From positions 1 to 28,434 of the forward strand of contig NZ_JBLKSS010000126.1 of the NCBI RefSeq assembly GCF_047607725.1: a DNA stretch of 28,434 nt. The letters are read 5' to 3'. A model generated the notes under the pieces. It was not told the DNA's origin. It worked only from the letters and a program-made list of their open reading frames with translations, and searched no databases. Position numbers and translations under genes: made by a program. The DNA comes from JBLKSS01 sp047607725 (lineage in GTDB: Bacteria; Pseudomonadota; Gammaproteobacteria; Enterobacterales; Enterobacteriaceae). Positions 8,540 through 16,745 of the stretch are shown in pieces (position 1 is the stretch's first letter; every line of letters begins with the position of its first letter).

Positions 8540-9274
8540 TTAGCCTTCATGCAGGCCGCACTCGCGTTTCAGCCCGAAAAAGCGCGTCTCCTCCTCGCTC
8601 ATGCCCTGCTCCCACTTGCGCGTCGTGTGGGTATCGCCCACCGACAGGTAGCCCTGCTCCCACAGCGGGTGATAGCTCAGGCCGTGACGGGTCAGATAGT
8701 GATACACCTGCCGATTATCCCAGTCGATAATCGGCAGCAGCTTGAACACCCCGCGCTGGATCGCCAGCACCGGTAACCGGGCGCGGCTACCGGACTGCTC
8801 GCGCCGCAGACCCGCGAACCAGGTCCCCGCGCCAAGGGTCGCCAGCGCGCGGTTCATCGGTTCTACCTTGTTGATTTGGTTATAGCGCTCAATACCCTCG
8901 ACGCCCTGTTCCCACAGTTTGCCGTAGCGCGCCTCCTGCCAGGTGGGCGAGGTGCTGGCGCGGAAGATCTGCAGGTTAAGCCCCAGCGTCTCGGTCAGCT
9001 CATCGATGAAGCGGTAGGTTTCCGGGAACAGATAACCCGTGTCGGTCAGAATCACCGGAATATCCGGACGCTGACGGGTCACCAGATGCAGGCTGACCGC
9101 CGCCTGAATACCAAAGCTTGATGACAGCACCGCCTGCTCGGGGAGATGCTCCAGCGCCCAGGCAACCCGCTGCTCCGCCGTTTGGCTTTCCAACTGCTGA
9201 TTGACCGCCGCCAGCGCCGCCGTTTGCTGCGCTTTGTCCAGCGCAGTGAGTTCGCCGAGATCCCAATCGCTCAT
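8540..9274 (-). CDS. cysH: Phosphoadenylylsulfate (PAPS) reductase
   Basis: CysH reduces PAPS to sulfite using thioredoxin or glutaredoxin. The product is 244 aa, matching E. coli. SSSFGIQAAVSLHL is the PP-loop-like nucleotide site, TDTGYLFPETYRF and GLRREQSGSRA line the substrate pocket, and the C-terminal ECGLHEG carries the single catalytic Cys. There are no extra Cys pairs of the iron-sulfur APS-reductase type, so this is the PAPS-specific form, consistent with CysC in the neighbouring operon. GGAGG precedes ATG 9274; the cysI stop is 15 bases upstream. It is the last gene of cysJIH, and I see no strong terminator after it. Confidence 0.97.
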   Translation of the reverse strand: MSDWDLGELTALDKAQQTAALAAVNQQLESQTAEQRVAWALEHLPEQAVLSSSFGIQAAVSLHLVTRQRPDIPVILTDTGYLFPETYRFIDELTETLGLNLQIFRASTSPTWQEARYGKLWEQGVEGIERYNQINKVEPMNRALATLGAGTWFAGLRREQSGSRARLPVLAIQRGVFKLLPIIDWDNRQVYHYLTRHGLSYHPLWEQGYLSVGDTHTTRKWEQGMSEEETRFFGLKRECGLHEG

Positions 9275-9289
9275 GCCATCCCCCTCCGG

Positions 9290-10990
9290 TTAATCGTAAA
9301 AGTCGCGCGCCGAATCCACCACCGGGCGCACTATCCCGGCCCGCACCACATAATCGCCGTAGGATTCCCGCGGCTGGCGCTCACGCGCCCAGCGGCCCGC
9401 GGTGTCATCGATGATGCTCAAGATTTCGTCTTCGGTAATATTTTCCCGGTACATGCGCGGAATGCGGGTACCGATGCGATCGCCGCCCAAATACAAGTTA
9501 TAGCGGCCGATGGCTTTACCCACCAGTCCGATTTCCGCCAGCATCGCGCGACCACAGCCGTTCGGGCAGCCGGTCACGCGCAAGATAATCTCGTCGTCTC
9601 CCAGCCCGTGACCCGACATGATGTTCTCCACCTTACTGACAAACTGCGGCAGGAATCGCTCCGCTTCGGCCATCGCCAGCGGACAGGTGGGAAACGCCAC
9701 GCAGGCCATGGATACCTTGCGCTGCGCGCTGATATCATCGTTAATTAGCCCGTGGCGCCGCGCCAGCGCTTCGATAGCCGCTTTATCCTTCTTATCGACG
9801 CCGGCGATTATCAGGTTTTGGTTGGCGGTCAGACGGAAATCCCCTTTATGGATGCGGGCGATTTCCGCCAGGCCGGTTTTTAGCGTGCGGTCCGGGTAAT
9901 CAAGGATGCGGCCGTTTTCGATAAACAGCGTCAGGTGCCATTGGTTATCGATCCCCTTGACCCAGCCGAAGCGATCGCCGCGTTCGGTAAAAGCATAAGG
10001 GCGGATAGGGGCGAATTGAACGCCCGCGCGGATTTCCACCTCGTCGCGGAACGCGCCGACGCCTTCACGCTCCAGGGTATATTTGGTCTTGGCGTTCTTA
10101 CGATTAGCGCGGTTGCCCCAGTCACGCTGCGTGGTCACCACCGCTTCGGCGATTTTCAGCGTATCCGCCAGGGCGATAAAGCCGAACTCGCTGGCCTTGC
10201 GCGGATAGGTGCTCTTATCGCCGTGGGTCATCGCCAGGCCGCCGCCCACCAGCACGTTGAACCCCACCAATTGGCCGTTATCGCTGATAGCGACAAAGTT
10301 CAGATCGTTGGCGTGCAAATCCACGTCGTTCAGCGGCGGCACCACCACCGTGGTTTTGAATTTACGCGGCAGATAGGTCGGCCCCAGGATAGGTTCCTGA
10401 TCGGTGGTTTCGGTCTTTTCGCCGTCCAGCCAGATTTCCGCATAGGCGCGGGTTTTCGGCAGCAGATGTTCTGAGATTTTCTTCGCCCATTCCCAGGCCT
10501 GCCGATGCAGCACCGACTCGATGGGATTAGAGGTGCACAGCACGTTACGGTTAACGTCGCCGGCGGTCGCGATAGAGTCCAGCCCCAGGCGGTGCAGCAG
10601 TTGATGCATGCCTTTCAGCTTCGACTTAAGCACGCCGTGAAACTGGAACGTTTGCCGGGTGGTCAGACGGATACTGCCGTAGAAAGTCTCTTCGGCGGCG
10701 AACGCGTCGATGCCCAGCCACTGCTGAGGCGTGATCACCCCGCCCGGTAGACGGCAGCGCAGCATCATATTAATCAGCGGCTCCAGCTTCGCCTCGGCGC
10801 GCTCGGCGCGCAGGTCGCGATCGTCTTGCTGGTACATGCCGTGAAAGCGGATCAACTGAAAATTATCGCCATTGAAGCCGCCGGTCAGCCCGTCCTGCAG
10901 ATCCTGCGCGATGGTACCGCGCAGAAAATTGCTTTCGCCTTTTAACCGTTCGTTGTCGGAGAGTTTGGCTTTCGGTTGTTGTTCGCTCAT
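9290..10990 (-). CDS. cysI: Sulfite reductase (NADPH) hemoprotein beta-component
   Basis: CysI carries siroheme coupled to a 4Fe-4S cluster and reduces sulfite to sulfide with six electrons from CysJ. With ATG 10990 it is 566 aa (E. coli 570). The four cluster cysteines are present in the ACVAFPTCPLA and TGCPNGCGRA blocks. Siroheme and sulfite contacts lie in the N-terminal GGVIT, IRLTTRQTFQFHG and NRNVLCTSNP segments. A TTG immediately before the ATG is a less likely start. The ATG shares one base with the cysJ TGA (TGATG), so the two subunits are translationally coupled. No frame damage is seen. Confidence 0.97.
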   Translation of the reverse strand: MSEQQPKAKLSDNERLKGESNFLRGTIAQDLQDGLTGGFNGDNFQLIRFHGMYQQDDRDLRAERAEAKLEPLINMMLRCRLPGGVITPQQWLGIDAFAAEETFYGSIRLTTRQTFQFHGVLKSKLKGMHQLLHRLGLDSIATAGDVNRNVLCTSNPIESVLHRQAWEWAKKISEHLLPKTRAYAEIWLDGEKTETTDQEPILGPTYLPRKFKTTVVVPPLNDVDLHANDLNFVAISDNGQLVGFNVLVGGGLAMTHGDKSTYPRKASEFGFIALADTLKIAEAVVTTQRDWGNRANRKNAKTKYTLEREGVGAFRDEVEIRAGVQFAPIRPYAFTERGDRFGWVKGIDNQWHLTLFIENGRILDYPDRTLKTGLAEIARIHKGDFRLTANQNLIIAGVDKKDKAAIEALARRHGLINDDISAQRKVSMACVAFPTCPLAMAEAERFLPQFVSKVENIMSGHGLGDDEIILRVTGCPNGCGRAMLAEIGLVGKAIGRYNLYLGGDRIGTRIPRMYRENITEDEILSIIDDTAGRWARERQPRESYGDYVVRAGIVRPVVDSARDFYD

Positions 10991-12804
10991 CAATAGACAT
11001 CCCGCTGATAACGGCGCTCAATGCGCAGCTCACTTAAAAATTCGTCCGCCTGCTCAACATCCATGCCGCCATGCTCGGCCACCACCGCCACCAGCGCCTG
11101 CTCGACATCACGGGCCATGCGGTTGGCGTCTCCGCAGACATAAATATGCGCGCCCTGCTGGATCCAGCGCCACACTTCGGCGCCCTTCTCGCGCACTCTA
11201 TCCTGCACATAGATTTTTTCCGCCTGATCCCGCGACCAGGCAAGATCGATTTTGGTCAGCAGCCCCTCTTTGACATAGCGCTGCCATTCCACCTGATAAA
11301 GAAAGTCATCGGTGAAATGGGGATTGCCGAAAAACAGCCAGTTTTGCCCCGGCGCGCCGTCGGCATCGCGCTGCTGCAAAAACGCCCGGAACGGCGCGAT
11401 CCCGGTGCCGGGTCCTATCATAATGACCGGCGTATTGAGATCGCTCGGCAGACGGAAGTTATCGTTATGCTCGATAAATACCCGCAACTCATCGTCTTCC
11501 GCCAGCCTGTCGGCCAAAAAGCCGCCGCCCCCGCCGGTGCGCGGCCGGCCATCGATTTCATAGCGCACCACACCAACCGTAATATGCACTTCTTCGACGA
11601 CTTCCGCCTGCGATGACGCGATGGAATACAGGCGCGGCGTCAGCGGGCGCAGCAGCCCCAAAAGCTGCTCGGCGCGCAGTTCAATGGGCGCGCAGCGCAC
11701 CATATCGACGATAGGCGTCGCAAGCGCAAATTGTTGTAATTGCGCTTTATCCGCCACTACCGCCAACAGCGCCTCATCCCGCGCGAGAGCGGCATAGCTC
11801 TCTACAATGGCCGGGGTGTTTTGCGTCAGCTCGTAATGTTTTTGCAGCGCCTCGCCGAGGGACAGCGTCTGCCCGGCCACCTCGACCGGCTCGTCGCCTT
11901 TAAGCCACAGCAGCGCCAGCAATTCGCCAATCAGCGCCGGATCGTTTTCGTACCATACCCCCAGCGCATCCCCTGGCTGATAACGCAGCCCGGAATCCGC
12001 CAGATCAATCTCCAGATGGCGCACATCTTTGTGCGATTGCCTGCTGGTTATCTTCTGAGTCACCGACAAATGCGCGCTGAGCGGCGCGTCTTTGGTATAG
12101 GGGCTGGAATCCACTTCGTTGACACTGCCGCTGACCGCCAATTGCTGCTGTGCCGGACTGGCGATCGCCACCCGCGCCTTCAACCGTTCCACCATCGCGA
12201 CGCGCCAGGCCTCGGCCTGCGACTGATAGTCCACATCGGCGTCCACCCGGTCATGCAAACGCTGCGCCCCCAGCTCCGCCAGCCGGCTGTCGAAATCTTT
12301 GCCGGTTTTGGCGAAATGCTCATAGGAGCTGTCGCCGAGGCCGAACACCGCGAATTGGGTATCCGGCAGCGCCGGCGCCTTGTTAGAGAAAAGATATTTA
12401 TACAGCGCGATCGCCTCTTCCGGCGGATCCCCCTCGCCCTGCGTGGAGGTCACCACCAGCAGCAGTTTTTCTTGCGCAATCTGTTTGAATTTATAGTCGC
12501 CCGCGTTAATCAGTACCACATCAAGCTGCGCGGCAATCAAATCATCGCGCAATTGCTCCGCCAGCCGGCGCGCGTTGCCGGTTTGCGAGGCGCTAAGCAG
12601 CGTAATCGGCGCCGCGGCGGCGGCCCCCTGAGGCTGCGCGGGCGCTGCGGCGCCCGCGGGCTGGCCCTCCGCTACCCGTCCCCAAAAATAACCGGAAATC
12701 CAGGCCAACTGCAGGGGAGAAAAATCACCGGTCGCTGCCTGCAAGCGATCCAGCTGCTCCGCGTTTAGCGGCAGCACTGTAGAAGGGGGGACCTGTTTCG
12801 TCAT
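10990..12804 (-). CDS. cysJ: Sulfite reductase (NADPH) flavoprotein alpha-component
   Basis: CysJ passes electrons from NADPH through FAD and FMN to CysI. The product is 604 aa from ATG 12804 (E. coli 599). The open frame runs further upstream, but similarity starts at MTKQVPPSTVLPLN. Domains in order are flavodoxin (SASQTGNARRLAEQL, STQGEGDPPEEA), a connecting domain, the FAD site RLYSIASSQAE, and the NADPH site GPGTGIAPFRAFLQQR. The ending ELRIERRYQRDVY is family-typical. One oddity: the FAD pyrophosphate loop, GGASS in E. coli, reads GGGGG (residues ~424-428, bases 11521-11535). The AAGGA upstream lies 13 bases from the ATG, further than usual. First gene of cysJIH. Confidence 0.95.
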   Translation of the reverse strand: MTKQVPPSTVLPLNAEQLDRLQAATGDFSPLQLAWISGYFWGRVAEGQPAGAAAPAQPQGAAAAAPITLLSASQTGNARRLAEQLRDDLIAAQLDVVLINAGDYKFKQIAQEKLLLVVTSTQGEGDPPEEAIALYKYLFSNKAPALPDTQFAVFGLGDSSYEHFAKTGKDFDSRLAELGAQRLHDRVDADVDYQSQAEAWRVAMVERLKARVAIASPAQQQLAVSGSVNEVDSSPYTKDAPLSAHLSVTQKITSRQSHKDVRHLEIDLADSGLRYQPGDALGVWYENDPALIGELLALLWLKGDEPVEVAGQTLSLGEALQKHYELTQNTPAIVESYAALARDEALLAVVADKAQLQQFALATPIVDMVRCAPIELRAEQLLGLLRPLTPRLYSIASSQAEVVEEVHITVGVVRYEIDGRPRTGGGGGFLADRLAEDDELRVFIEHNDNFRLPSDLNTPVIMIGPGTGIAPFRAFLQQRDADGAPGQNWLFFGNPHFTDDFLYQVEWQRYVKEGLLTKIDLAWSRDQAEKIYVQDRVREKGAEVWRWIQQGAHIYVCGDANRMARDVEQALVAVVAEHGGMDVEQADEFLSELRIERRYQRDVY

Positions 12805-13148
12805 GGGGGTAGGAAGTTCCTTGTGCCGGCACGCCAGGCCGGGCAATAAAGATCATTAGTGTTTGTAAGGTTAACCACTCGCCGGTCCACAATAAAGGAT
12901 GCGATGTGAATAATAAATAACTAAACATCATAAGGTATAAATAAGGTTAAACTTACCGGAATTACCGATAGAATACCCCCCCCACCAGGGCCCCCTGCAC
13001 CTTACGCTGGGGAAGACACCGTCAGCAGCGCGGGCAGCTCGCCGGGTTAACCTTATTTTCCGTCGAGAGGGTTGCCGGCGGCGCGATCCATGGCATCATA
13101 GCGCGCTAACAGTTATTATGCAGTTAATGTAGTAGAAGAGAAGCGACA
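12805..13148. promoter_or_regulatory. Divergent cysJ-queD promoter region
   Basis: This 344-base region separates two divergent genes, as in E. coli, where CysB activates cysJIH. A markedly AT-rich block lies at about 12896-12960 and is the likeliest CysB-binding area; this is inference. A 12-base perfect inverted repeat pairs 12939-12950 (AAATAAGGTTAA) with 13047-13058 (TTAACCTTATTT). A GGTTAACC-type core also appears near 12880. A run of eight C lies at 12976-12983. For queD, purine-rich GAGAAG precedes the GTG and TATTAT near 13115 may be a -10 box. No gene is seen in the region. Confidence 0.4.
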
Positions 13149-13511
13149 GTGATTACCACGTTATATAAAGATTTTACCTTTGAATCCGCCCACCGTTTGC
13201 CTCATGTCCCCGCGGGACATAAGTGCGGCCGACTGCATGGACACTCCTTTTTAGTGCGCCTGGAAGTGACCGGCGAAGTGGATCCCCACACCGGCTGGAT
13301 TATGGATTTCGCCGACTTGAAGGCGGCCTTCAAACCGATCATCAACCGGCTAGACCATTATTATCTCAATGATATCCCTGGCCTGGAAAATCCTACCAGC
13401 GAAGTGCTGGCGCAGTGGATTTGGCAGCAGCTCAAACTGCCAGTGCCGCTGTTAAGCGCCGTGACCGTCAAAGAAACCTGTACTGCGGGCTGCGTCTACC
13501 GCGGCCAGTAA
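13149..13511 (+). CDS. queD: 6-carboxy-5,6,7,8-tetrahydropterin synthase
   Basis: QueD converts dihydroneopterin triphosphate to carboxytetrahydropterin, the first committed step towards preQ0 and queuosine in tRNA. The product is 120 aa (E. coli 121) from a GTG start preceded by GAGAAG. The catalytic Cys and zinc-binding histidines are in FESAHRLPHVPAGHKCGRLHGHSF. LDHYYLNDIPGLENPTSE and VKETCTAGCVYRG carry the remaining active-site residues. It is divergent from cysJ, and the next pathway enzyme, QueE, lies about 1 kb downstream on the other strand. The gene is intact. Confidence 0.96.
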   Translation: MITTLYKDFTFESAHRLPHVPAGHKCGRLHGHSFLVRLEVTGEVDPHTGWIMDFADLKAAFKPIINRLDHYYLNDIPGLENPTSEVLAQWIWQQLKLPVPLLSAVTVKETCTAGCVYRGQ

Positions 13512-13956
13512 AGACGCCCCTGGCAAAGGTCCTGCCCTGGCCGCCGGGGCAAATTGCCGTCTCCTCCCTTGCGCTCAGCGGGGAAAAGCCAGCCGGTAAA
13601 CACCCAACACCACCCGAGATGGGATGATGAACAAACAGGGTTAGCCGTACCGGATAGCCTCGGCACGTCTTGCGACTCCCCCCAGCCCGCCTATTTTTTA
13701 TACCCGCACGGGGCCAGCAAGAGAGAAGGCGACGACCAGAGCGTCTGTTTTGTTTTTGCGCTGGTCTGGCGTAAAAGTGACCTATATTCAGCGGCTCATA
13801 CAGGGGAATAGCCGTTACCCAGCGGCGCCATGGATAGGGGTAATGAAATGTGATGTCATGGCGACATTCATAATAAACATCTCATAGCAGGAATACGCAT
13901 AGCGCCCCACCCATAACTAAAGAACCCGCAATCTACTCATTTTTCTGAGAAAAATC

Positions 13957-14223
13957 ATGACGGTTTATATTCGCTCCCCTTTAACCTATGTGCTAATTGC
14001 CGGTTTTTTCTATATTAAAAAACGCGGTTTAAATAAGAATATTTTCTACGGATTAATCGTGTTCCCCTGGTAGATAAATTTATGTCTTTTGTTATGGGGA
14101 AAAGGGGGTTCGCTTGAGGGTATCCGTCAGGAAGAACGCCAAAGCGACCCGCATCCCGCGTTTATTTCACTGATTATCGGAATATTTATTTATCGTTTTA
14201 ACATAAAAGGAATTAAATTATAA
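13957..14223 (+). pseudogene. Remnant of a small three-helix membrane protein with in-frame amber stop
   Basis: From ATG 13957 a frame of 88 codons ends at TAA 14221-14223 but is broken by a TAG at codon 39 (14071-14073). Reading through it gives three hydrophobic stretches (about residues 8-20, 29-46 and 73-84), with a polar loop EGIRQEERQSDPHP between the second and third. The coding potential on both sides of the TAG looks alike (AT-rich, hydrophobic), which argues for a formerly single gene. I do not recognise the family; small immunity proteins and toxin-antitoxin partners share such features, but nothing specific supports either. No good ribosome-binding site precedes the ATG. Confidence 0.35.
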
Positions 14224-14279
14224 AGGGTCAAAACTCGGAGCGAAATAATCGACGGCTGGCTACGTCTGTCGGAGGCGAA

Positions 14280-14381
14280 ATGGTGGTCAAGGCGGCGCTT
14301 GGAGCAACAGAGAGGGGTATTCCCGCTGCCTTAGCGGGTGCGGGTATTGCTGGAGTACAAAATGTCGTGTTGGGGCTATGA
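14280..14381 (+). other. Short Gly/Ala-rich peptide frame, possibly a remnant
   Basis: From ATG 14280 the frame encodes 33 residues, MVVKAALGATERGIPAALAG followed by AGIAGVQNVVLGL, ending at TGA 14379. The same frame is open upstream to a stop at 14214-14216, adding ...NNRRLATSVGGE without a start codon. A Gly-Gly followed by a small-residue amphipathic stretch recalls class II microcins and other pore-forming peptides, and an interrupted membrane protein lies just before it. There is no leader start, processing gene or exporter here, so function is speculative and this may be only noncoding sequence or the tail of a lost larger protein. Confidence 0.2.
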
Positions 14382-14520
14382 GATCACGGCCCTATCAATG
14401 TTCTCATGCCAAACGTCCCAATGCCCCCTGCTCCTCTCGGCCAAACGGCCAGACGCTAACCCCAAAAGTCGCGCCGCGCCCCGCAGCCGTTAACCGCGGG
14501 AAAACGGTGGTGGGCAGCCC

Positions 14521-15192
14521 CTAGGCGATGTTGAGGTACTTGTGGGTTTGCATCGATAACCGCCAATTACGGGCGATACAGGTCTCGATACACAAGCGGG
14601 TGGCCACCTCTTTCTGGCTGATGGGCTGGAGCGCGATAACCCGCTGTTTTGTATCATGCAAGGTCTGCAACAGCGCATCCAACTCATCGATATCGCGCTG
14701 ACGCGCCACCGGATGCTTGATTTCATCGCTGCGGCCCAGCGCCTGCGCCAGTACCGGCAGTCCACCGCGCATATTGATTTTCGGCGACACCGTCACCCAG
14801 GTTTGCGGCGTGCAGTGAACGTCCTGGGTGCCGCTGGTTTCAATCTGGCAGCTGAAACCTTGCTGTTCCAGGGCGTGGGTCAGGGGCATCAGATCATGCA
14901 AACAGGGCTCGCCGCCGGTTATCACGACGTGCCGGGCGGTCCAGCCCTGCTGCGCGATCATCGTAATAACCTCTTCCGCCGTGAGGCTGGCCCAGCGGCT
15001 GCTGTCGGCGGTCTTCAGCGGTATTTCCCCCGCCGCCACTTGATCGGCCGCGTCCTGTTGCCACGTATGCTTAGTATCGCACCAGCTGCATCCCACCGGA
15101 CACCCCTGCAGACGGATAAAGATCGCCGGCACGCCGGTAAAGTAGCCTTCGCCCTGGAGGGTCTGGGAAATTTCGTTAAGCGGGTACTGCAT
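14521..15192 (-). CDS. queE: 7-carboxy-7-deazaguanine synthase (radical SAM)
   Basis: QueE rearranges carboxytetrahydropterin (the QueD product) to 7-carboxy-7-deazaguanine on the way to queuosine. The product is 223 aa from ATG 15192, identical in length to E. coli QueE. The radical-SAM cluster cysteines C31, C35 and C38 sit in GCPVGCSWCDTKHTW. ITGGEPCLHDL binds SAM, and IETSGTQ, TVSPKINMRGG and the C-terminal RLSMQTHKYLNIA are conserved. The open frame extends ~50 codons upstream into the eno terminator, but family similarity begins at MQYPLNE. It lies downstream of eno on the same strand but behind a terminator, so it probably has its own promoter. Confidence 0.96.
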   Translation of the reverse strand: MQYPLNEISQTLQGEGYFTGVPAIFIRLQGCPVGCSWCDTKHTWQQDAADQVAAGEIPLKTADSSRWASLTAEEVITMIAQQGWTARHVVITGGEPCLHDLMPLTHALEQQGFSCQIETSGTQDVHCTPQTWVTVSPKINMRGGLPVLAQALGRSDEIKHPVARQRDIDELDALLQTLHDTKQRVIALQPISQKEVATRLCIETCIARNWRLSMQTHKYLNIA

Positions 15193-15271
15193 ACATTTTT
15201 CGTGATGACGGCTGCGGATAAGACTGAGTATTGCCTGCCCGTCGGAATTCGCCAGCAGGGGCCGCAGCTGT

Positions 15272-15298
15272 GAATAAAAAGGCCCGCCGAAGCGGGCC
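15272..15298 (-). terminator. Rho-independent terminator of eno
   Basis: On the minus strand GGCCCGC, loop TTCG and GCGGGCC form a perfect 7-pair stem with a stable UUCG tetraloop, followed by TTTTTATT. It lies about 60 bases past the eno stop, the classic place. Two further perfect hairpins precede it in the same transcript: 15352-15369 (GCCAGGC/GCCTGGC, with the eno TAA in the loop) and 15313-15345 (CTCCGCTC/GAGCGGAG). Confidence 0.9.
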
Positions 15299-15358
15299 GG
15301 AACGCTTTCAGGCTCCGCTCCGGGGCGTCTGGGCCCAGAGCGGAGTCGCATGCCAGGC

Positions 15359-16660
15359 TTACGCCTGGCCTTTCACTTCACGCAGACCGTTGAACGGCGC
15401 GCGCTCACCCAGGGCTTCTTCGATGCGAATCAGCTGGTTGTATTTCGCCACGCGGTCGGAACGGCTCATCGAACCGGTTTTGATCTGGCCAGCCGCAGTC
15501 CCTACCGCCAGGTCGGCGATGGTCGCGTCTTCGGTTTCACCGGAACGGTGGGAAATGATGGTGGTATAACCGGCATCCTTGGCCATCTTGATCGCCGCCA
15601 GCGTTTCGGTCAGCGAACCAATCTGGTTGAATTTGATAAGGATGGAGTTGGCGATACCCTTGTCGATACCTTCTTTCAGGATCTTGGTATTGGTAACGAA
15701 CAGATCGTCGCCCACCAGCTGGATTTTGTCGCCCAGCACTTTGGTCTGGTAAGCAAAACCGTCCCTGTCGGACTCGTTCAGGCCATCTTCAATGGAAACG
15801 ATCGGATACTGTTTGGTCAGATCTTCCAGGTAATGGGTGAACTCCTGCGAGGTAAAGGTTTTGCCTTCACCTTTCAGGTTGTAGTTGCCGGTAGATTCCT
15901 CAAAGAATTCAGAGGCCGCGCAGTCCATCGCCAGGGTGATGTCTTTACCCAGCACGTAACCGGCTTTCTCGACCGCTTCCTTGATAGCGGCCAGCGCCGC
16001 GGCGTTGGATTCCAGGTTCGGCGCATAGCCACCCTCATCGCCCACGGCGGTGTTCATGCCTTTGCTTTTCAGAACCTTGGCCAGATTGTGGAACACTTCT
16101 GAGCCCATACGCACCGCTTCTTTAACGGTTTTTGCGCCGACCGGCTGGATCATGAATTCCTGGATGTCGACGTTGTTATCGGAGTGTTCACCGCCGTTGA
16201 TGATGTTCATCATCGGCAGCGGCATGGAGAATTTGCCAGGGGTGCCGTTCAGCTCCGCGATATGCTCATACAAAGGCATGCCTTTGGAGGCGGCAGCAGC
16301 TTTGGCGGCGGCGAGCGACACGGCCAGAATGGCGTTGGCGCCAAACTTGGATTTGTTTTCGGTGCCGTCCAGGTCGATCATGGTTTTATCCAGAGCGGCC
16401 TGATCTTTGGCGTCTTTACCGGTCAGGGCCTGAGCGATAGGACCGTTCACCGAGTCAACCGCTTTGGTGACGCCTTTGCCCAGGAAACGGGATTTGTCGC
16501 CGTCACGCAGCTCCAGCGCTTCGCGCGAGCCGGTGGAGGCACCCGACGGCGCGGCAGCCAGACCAACGAAACCACCCTCCAGGTGTACTTCTGCTTCTAC
16601 GGTCGGATTTCCGCGGGAGTCGATGATTTCACGGCCAATGACTTTTACAATTTTGGACAT
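15359..16660 (-). CDS. eno: Enolase
   Basis: Enolase interconverts 2-phosphoglycerate and phosphoenolpyruvate and is a scaffold component of the RNA degradosome in E. coli. The product is 433 aa (E. coli 432) from ATG 16660, with GAGGAAA seven bases upstream. SGASTGSREALELRDGD, the catalytic GDEGGYAPNL block, SIEDGL, LIKFNQIGSLTE with the catalytic Lys, and the signature SHRSGETEDATIADLAVG are intact. In the loop after IEDGL an otherwise conserved Trp is Arg (ESDRDGF versus ESDWDGF), a single T-to-A change. The upstream open frame is not used. It is downstream of pyrG with an 85-base gap and ends at a strong terminator. Confidence 0.97.
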   Translation of the reverse strand: MSKIVKVIGREIIDSRGNPTVEAEVHLEGGFVGLAAAPSGASTGSREALELRDGDKSRFLGKGVTKAVDSVNGPIAQALTGKDAKDQAALDKTMIDLDGTENKSKFGANAILAVSLAAAKAAAASKGMPLYEHIAELNGTPGKFSMPLPMMNIINGGEHSDNNVDIQEFMIQPVGAKTVKEAVRMGSEVFHNLAKVLKSKGMNTAVGDEGGYAPNLESNAAALAAIKEAVEKAGYVLGKDITLAMDCAASEFFEESTGNYNLKGEGKTFTSQEFTHYLEDLTKQYPIVSIEDGLNESDRDGFAYQTKVLGDKIQLVGDDLFVTNTKILKEGIDKGIANSILIKFNQIGSLTETLAAIKMAKDAGYTTIISHRSGETEDATIADLAVGTAAGQIKTGSMSRSDRVAKYNQLIRIEEALGERAPFNGLREVKGQA

Positions 16661-16745
16661 TCGTATTTCCTCAGTACAAGTTAAAACACAATTCCTGACG
16701 GGCTGCCGGCGCCGCTCGCGCTCAGGCCGCCCCCTGTTTTTATTT

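Larger units (their letters stand above)
13512..14520. other. About 1 kb without an intact gene; gene remnants
   Basis: Between queD and the end of queE I find no intact recognised gene. Bases 13512-13830 have the base composition of the flanks and short frames only. Bases 13840-14225 turn visibly AT-rich, unlike the rest of the window, and contain the interrupted small membrane-protein frame listed separately. Bases 14217-14381 hold a short Gly/Ala-rich frame. Bases 14382-14520 show nothing coding and no clear terminator for queE. The composition shift suggests a small acquired module in decay. Confidence 0.5.

Noticed and set aside
7489..8540. Possible CRISPR array near iap
   Set aside because: In E. 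coli CRISPR arrays lie near iap, so I looked here; there are no regularly spaced repeats or cas genes in the window.
8510..8545. Terminator between convergent iap and cysH
   Set aside because: AAGGC...GCCTT can pair and the inside is GC-rich, but the loop is long and there is no T-run.
13957..14223. TAG read-through (recoded amber codon) in the small membrane-protein frame
   Set aside because: No pyrrolysine or selenocysteine signals, and a similar TAG breaks garR; ordinary decay is simpler.
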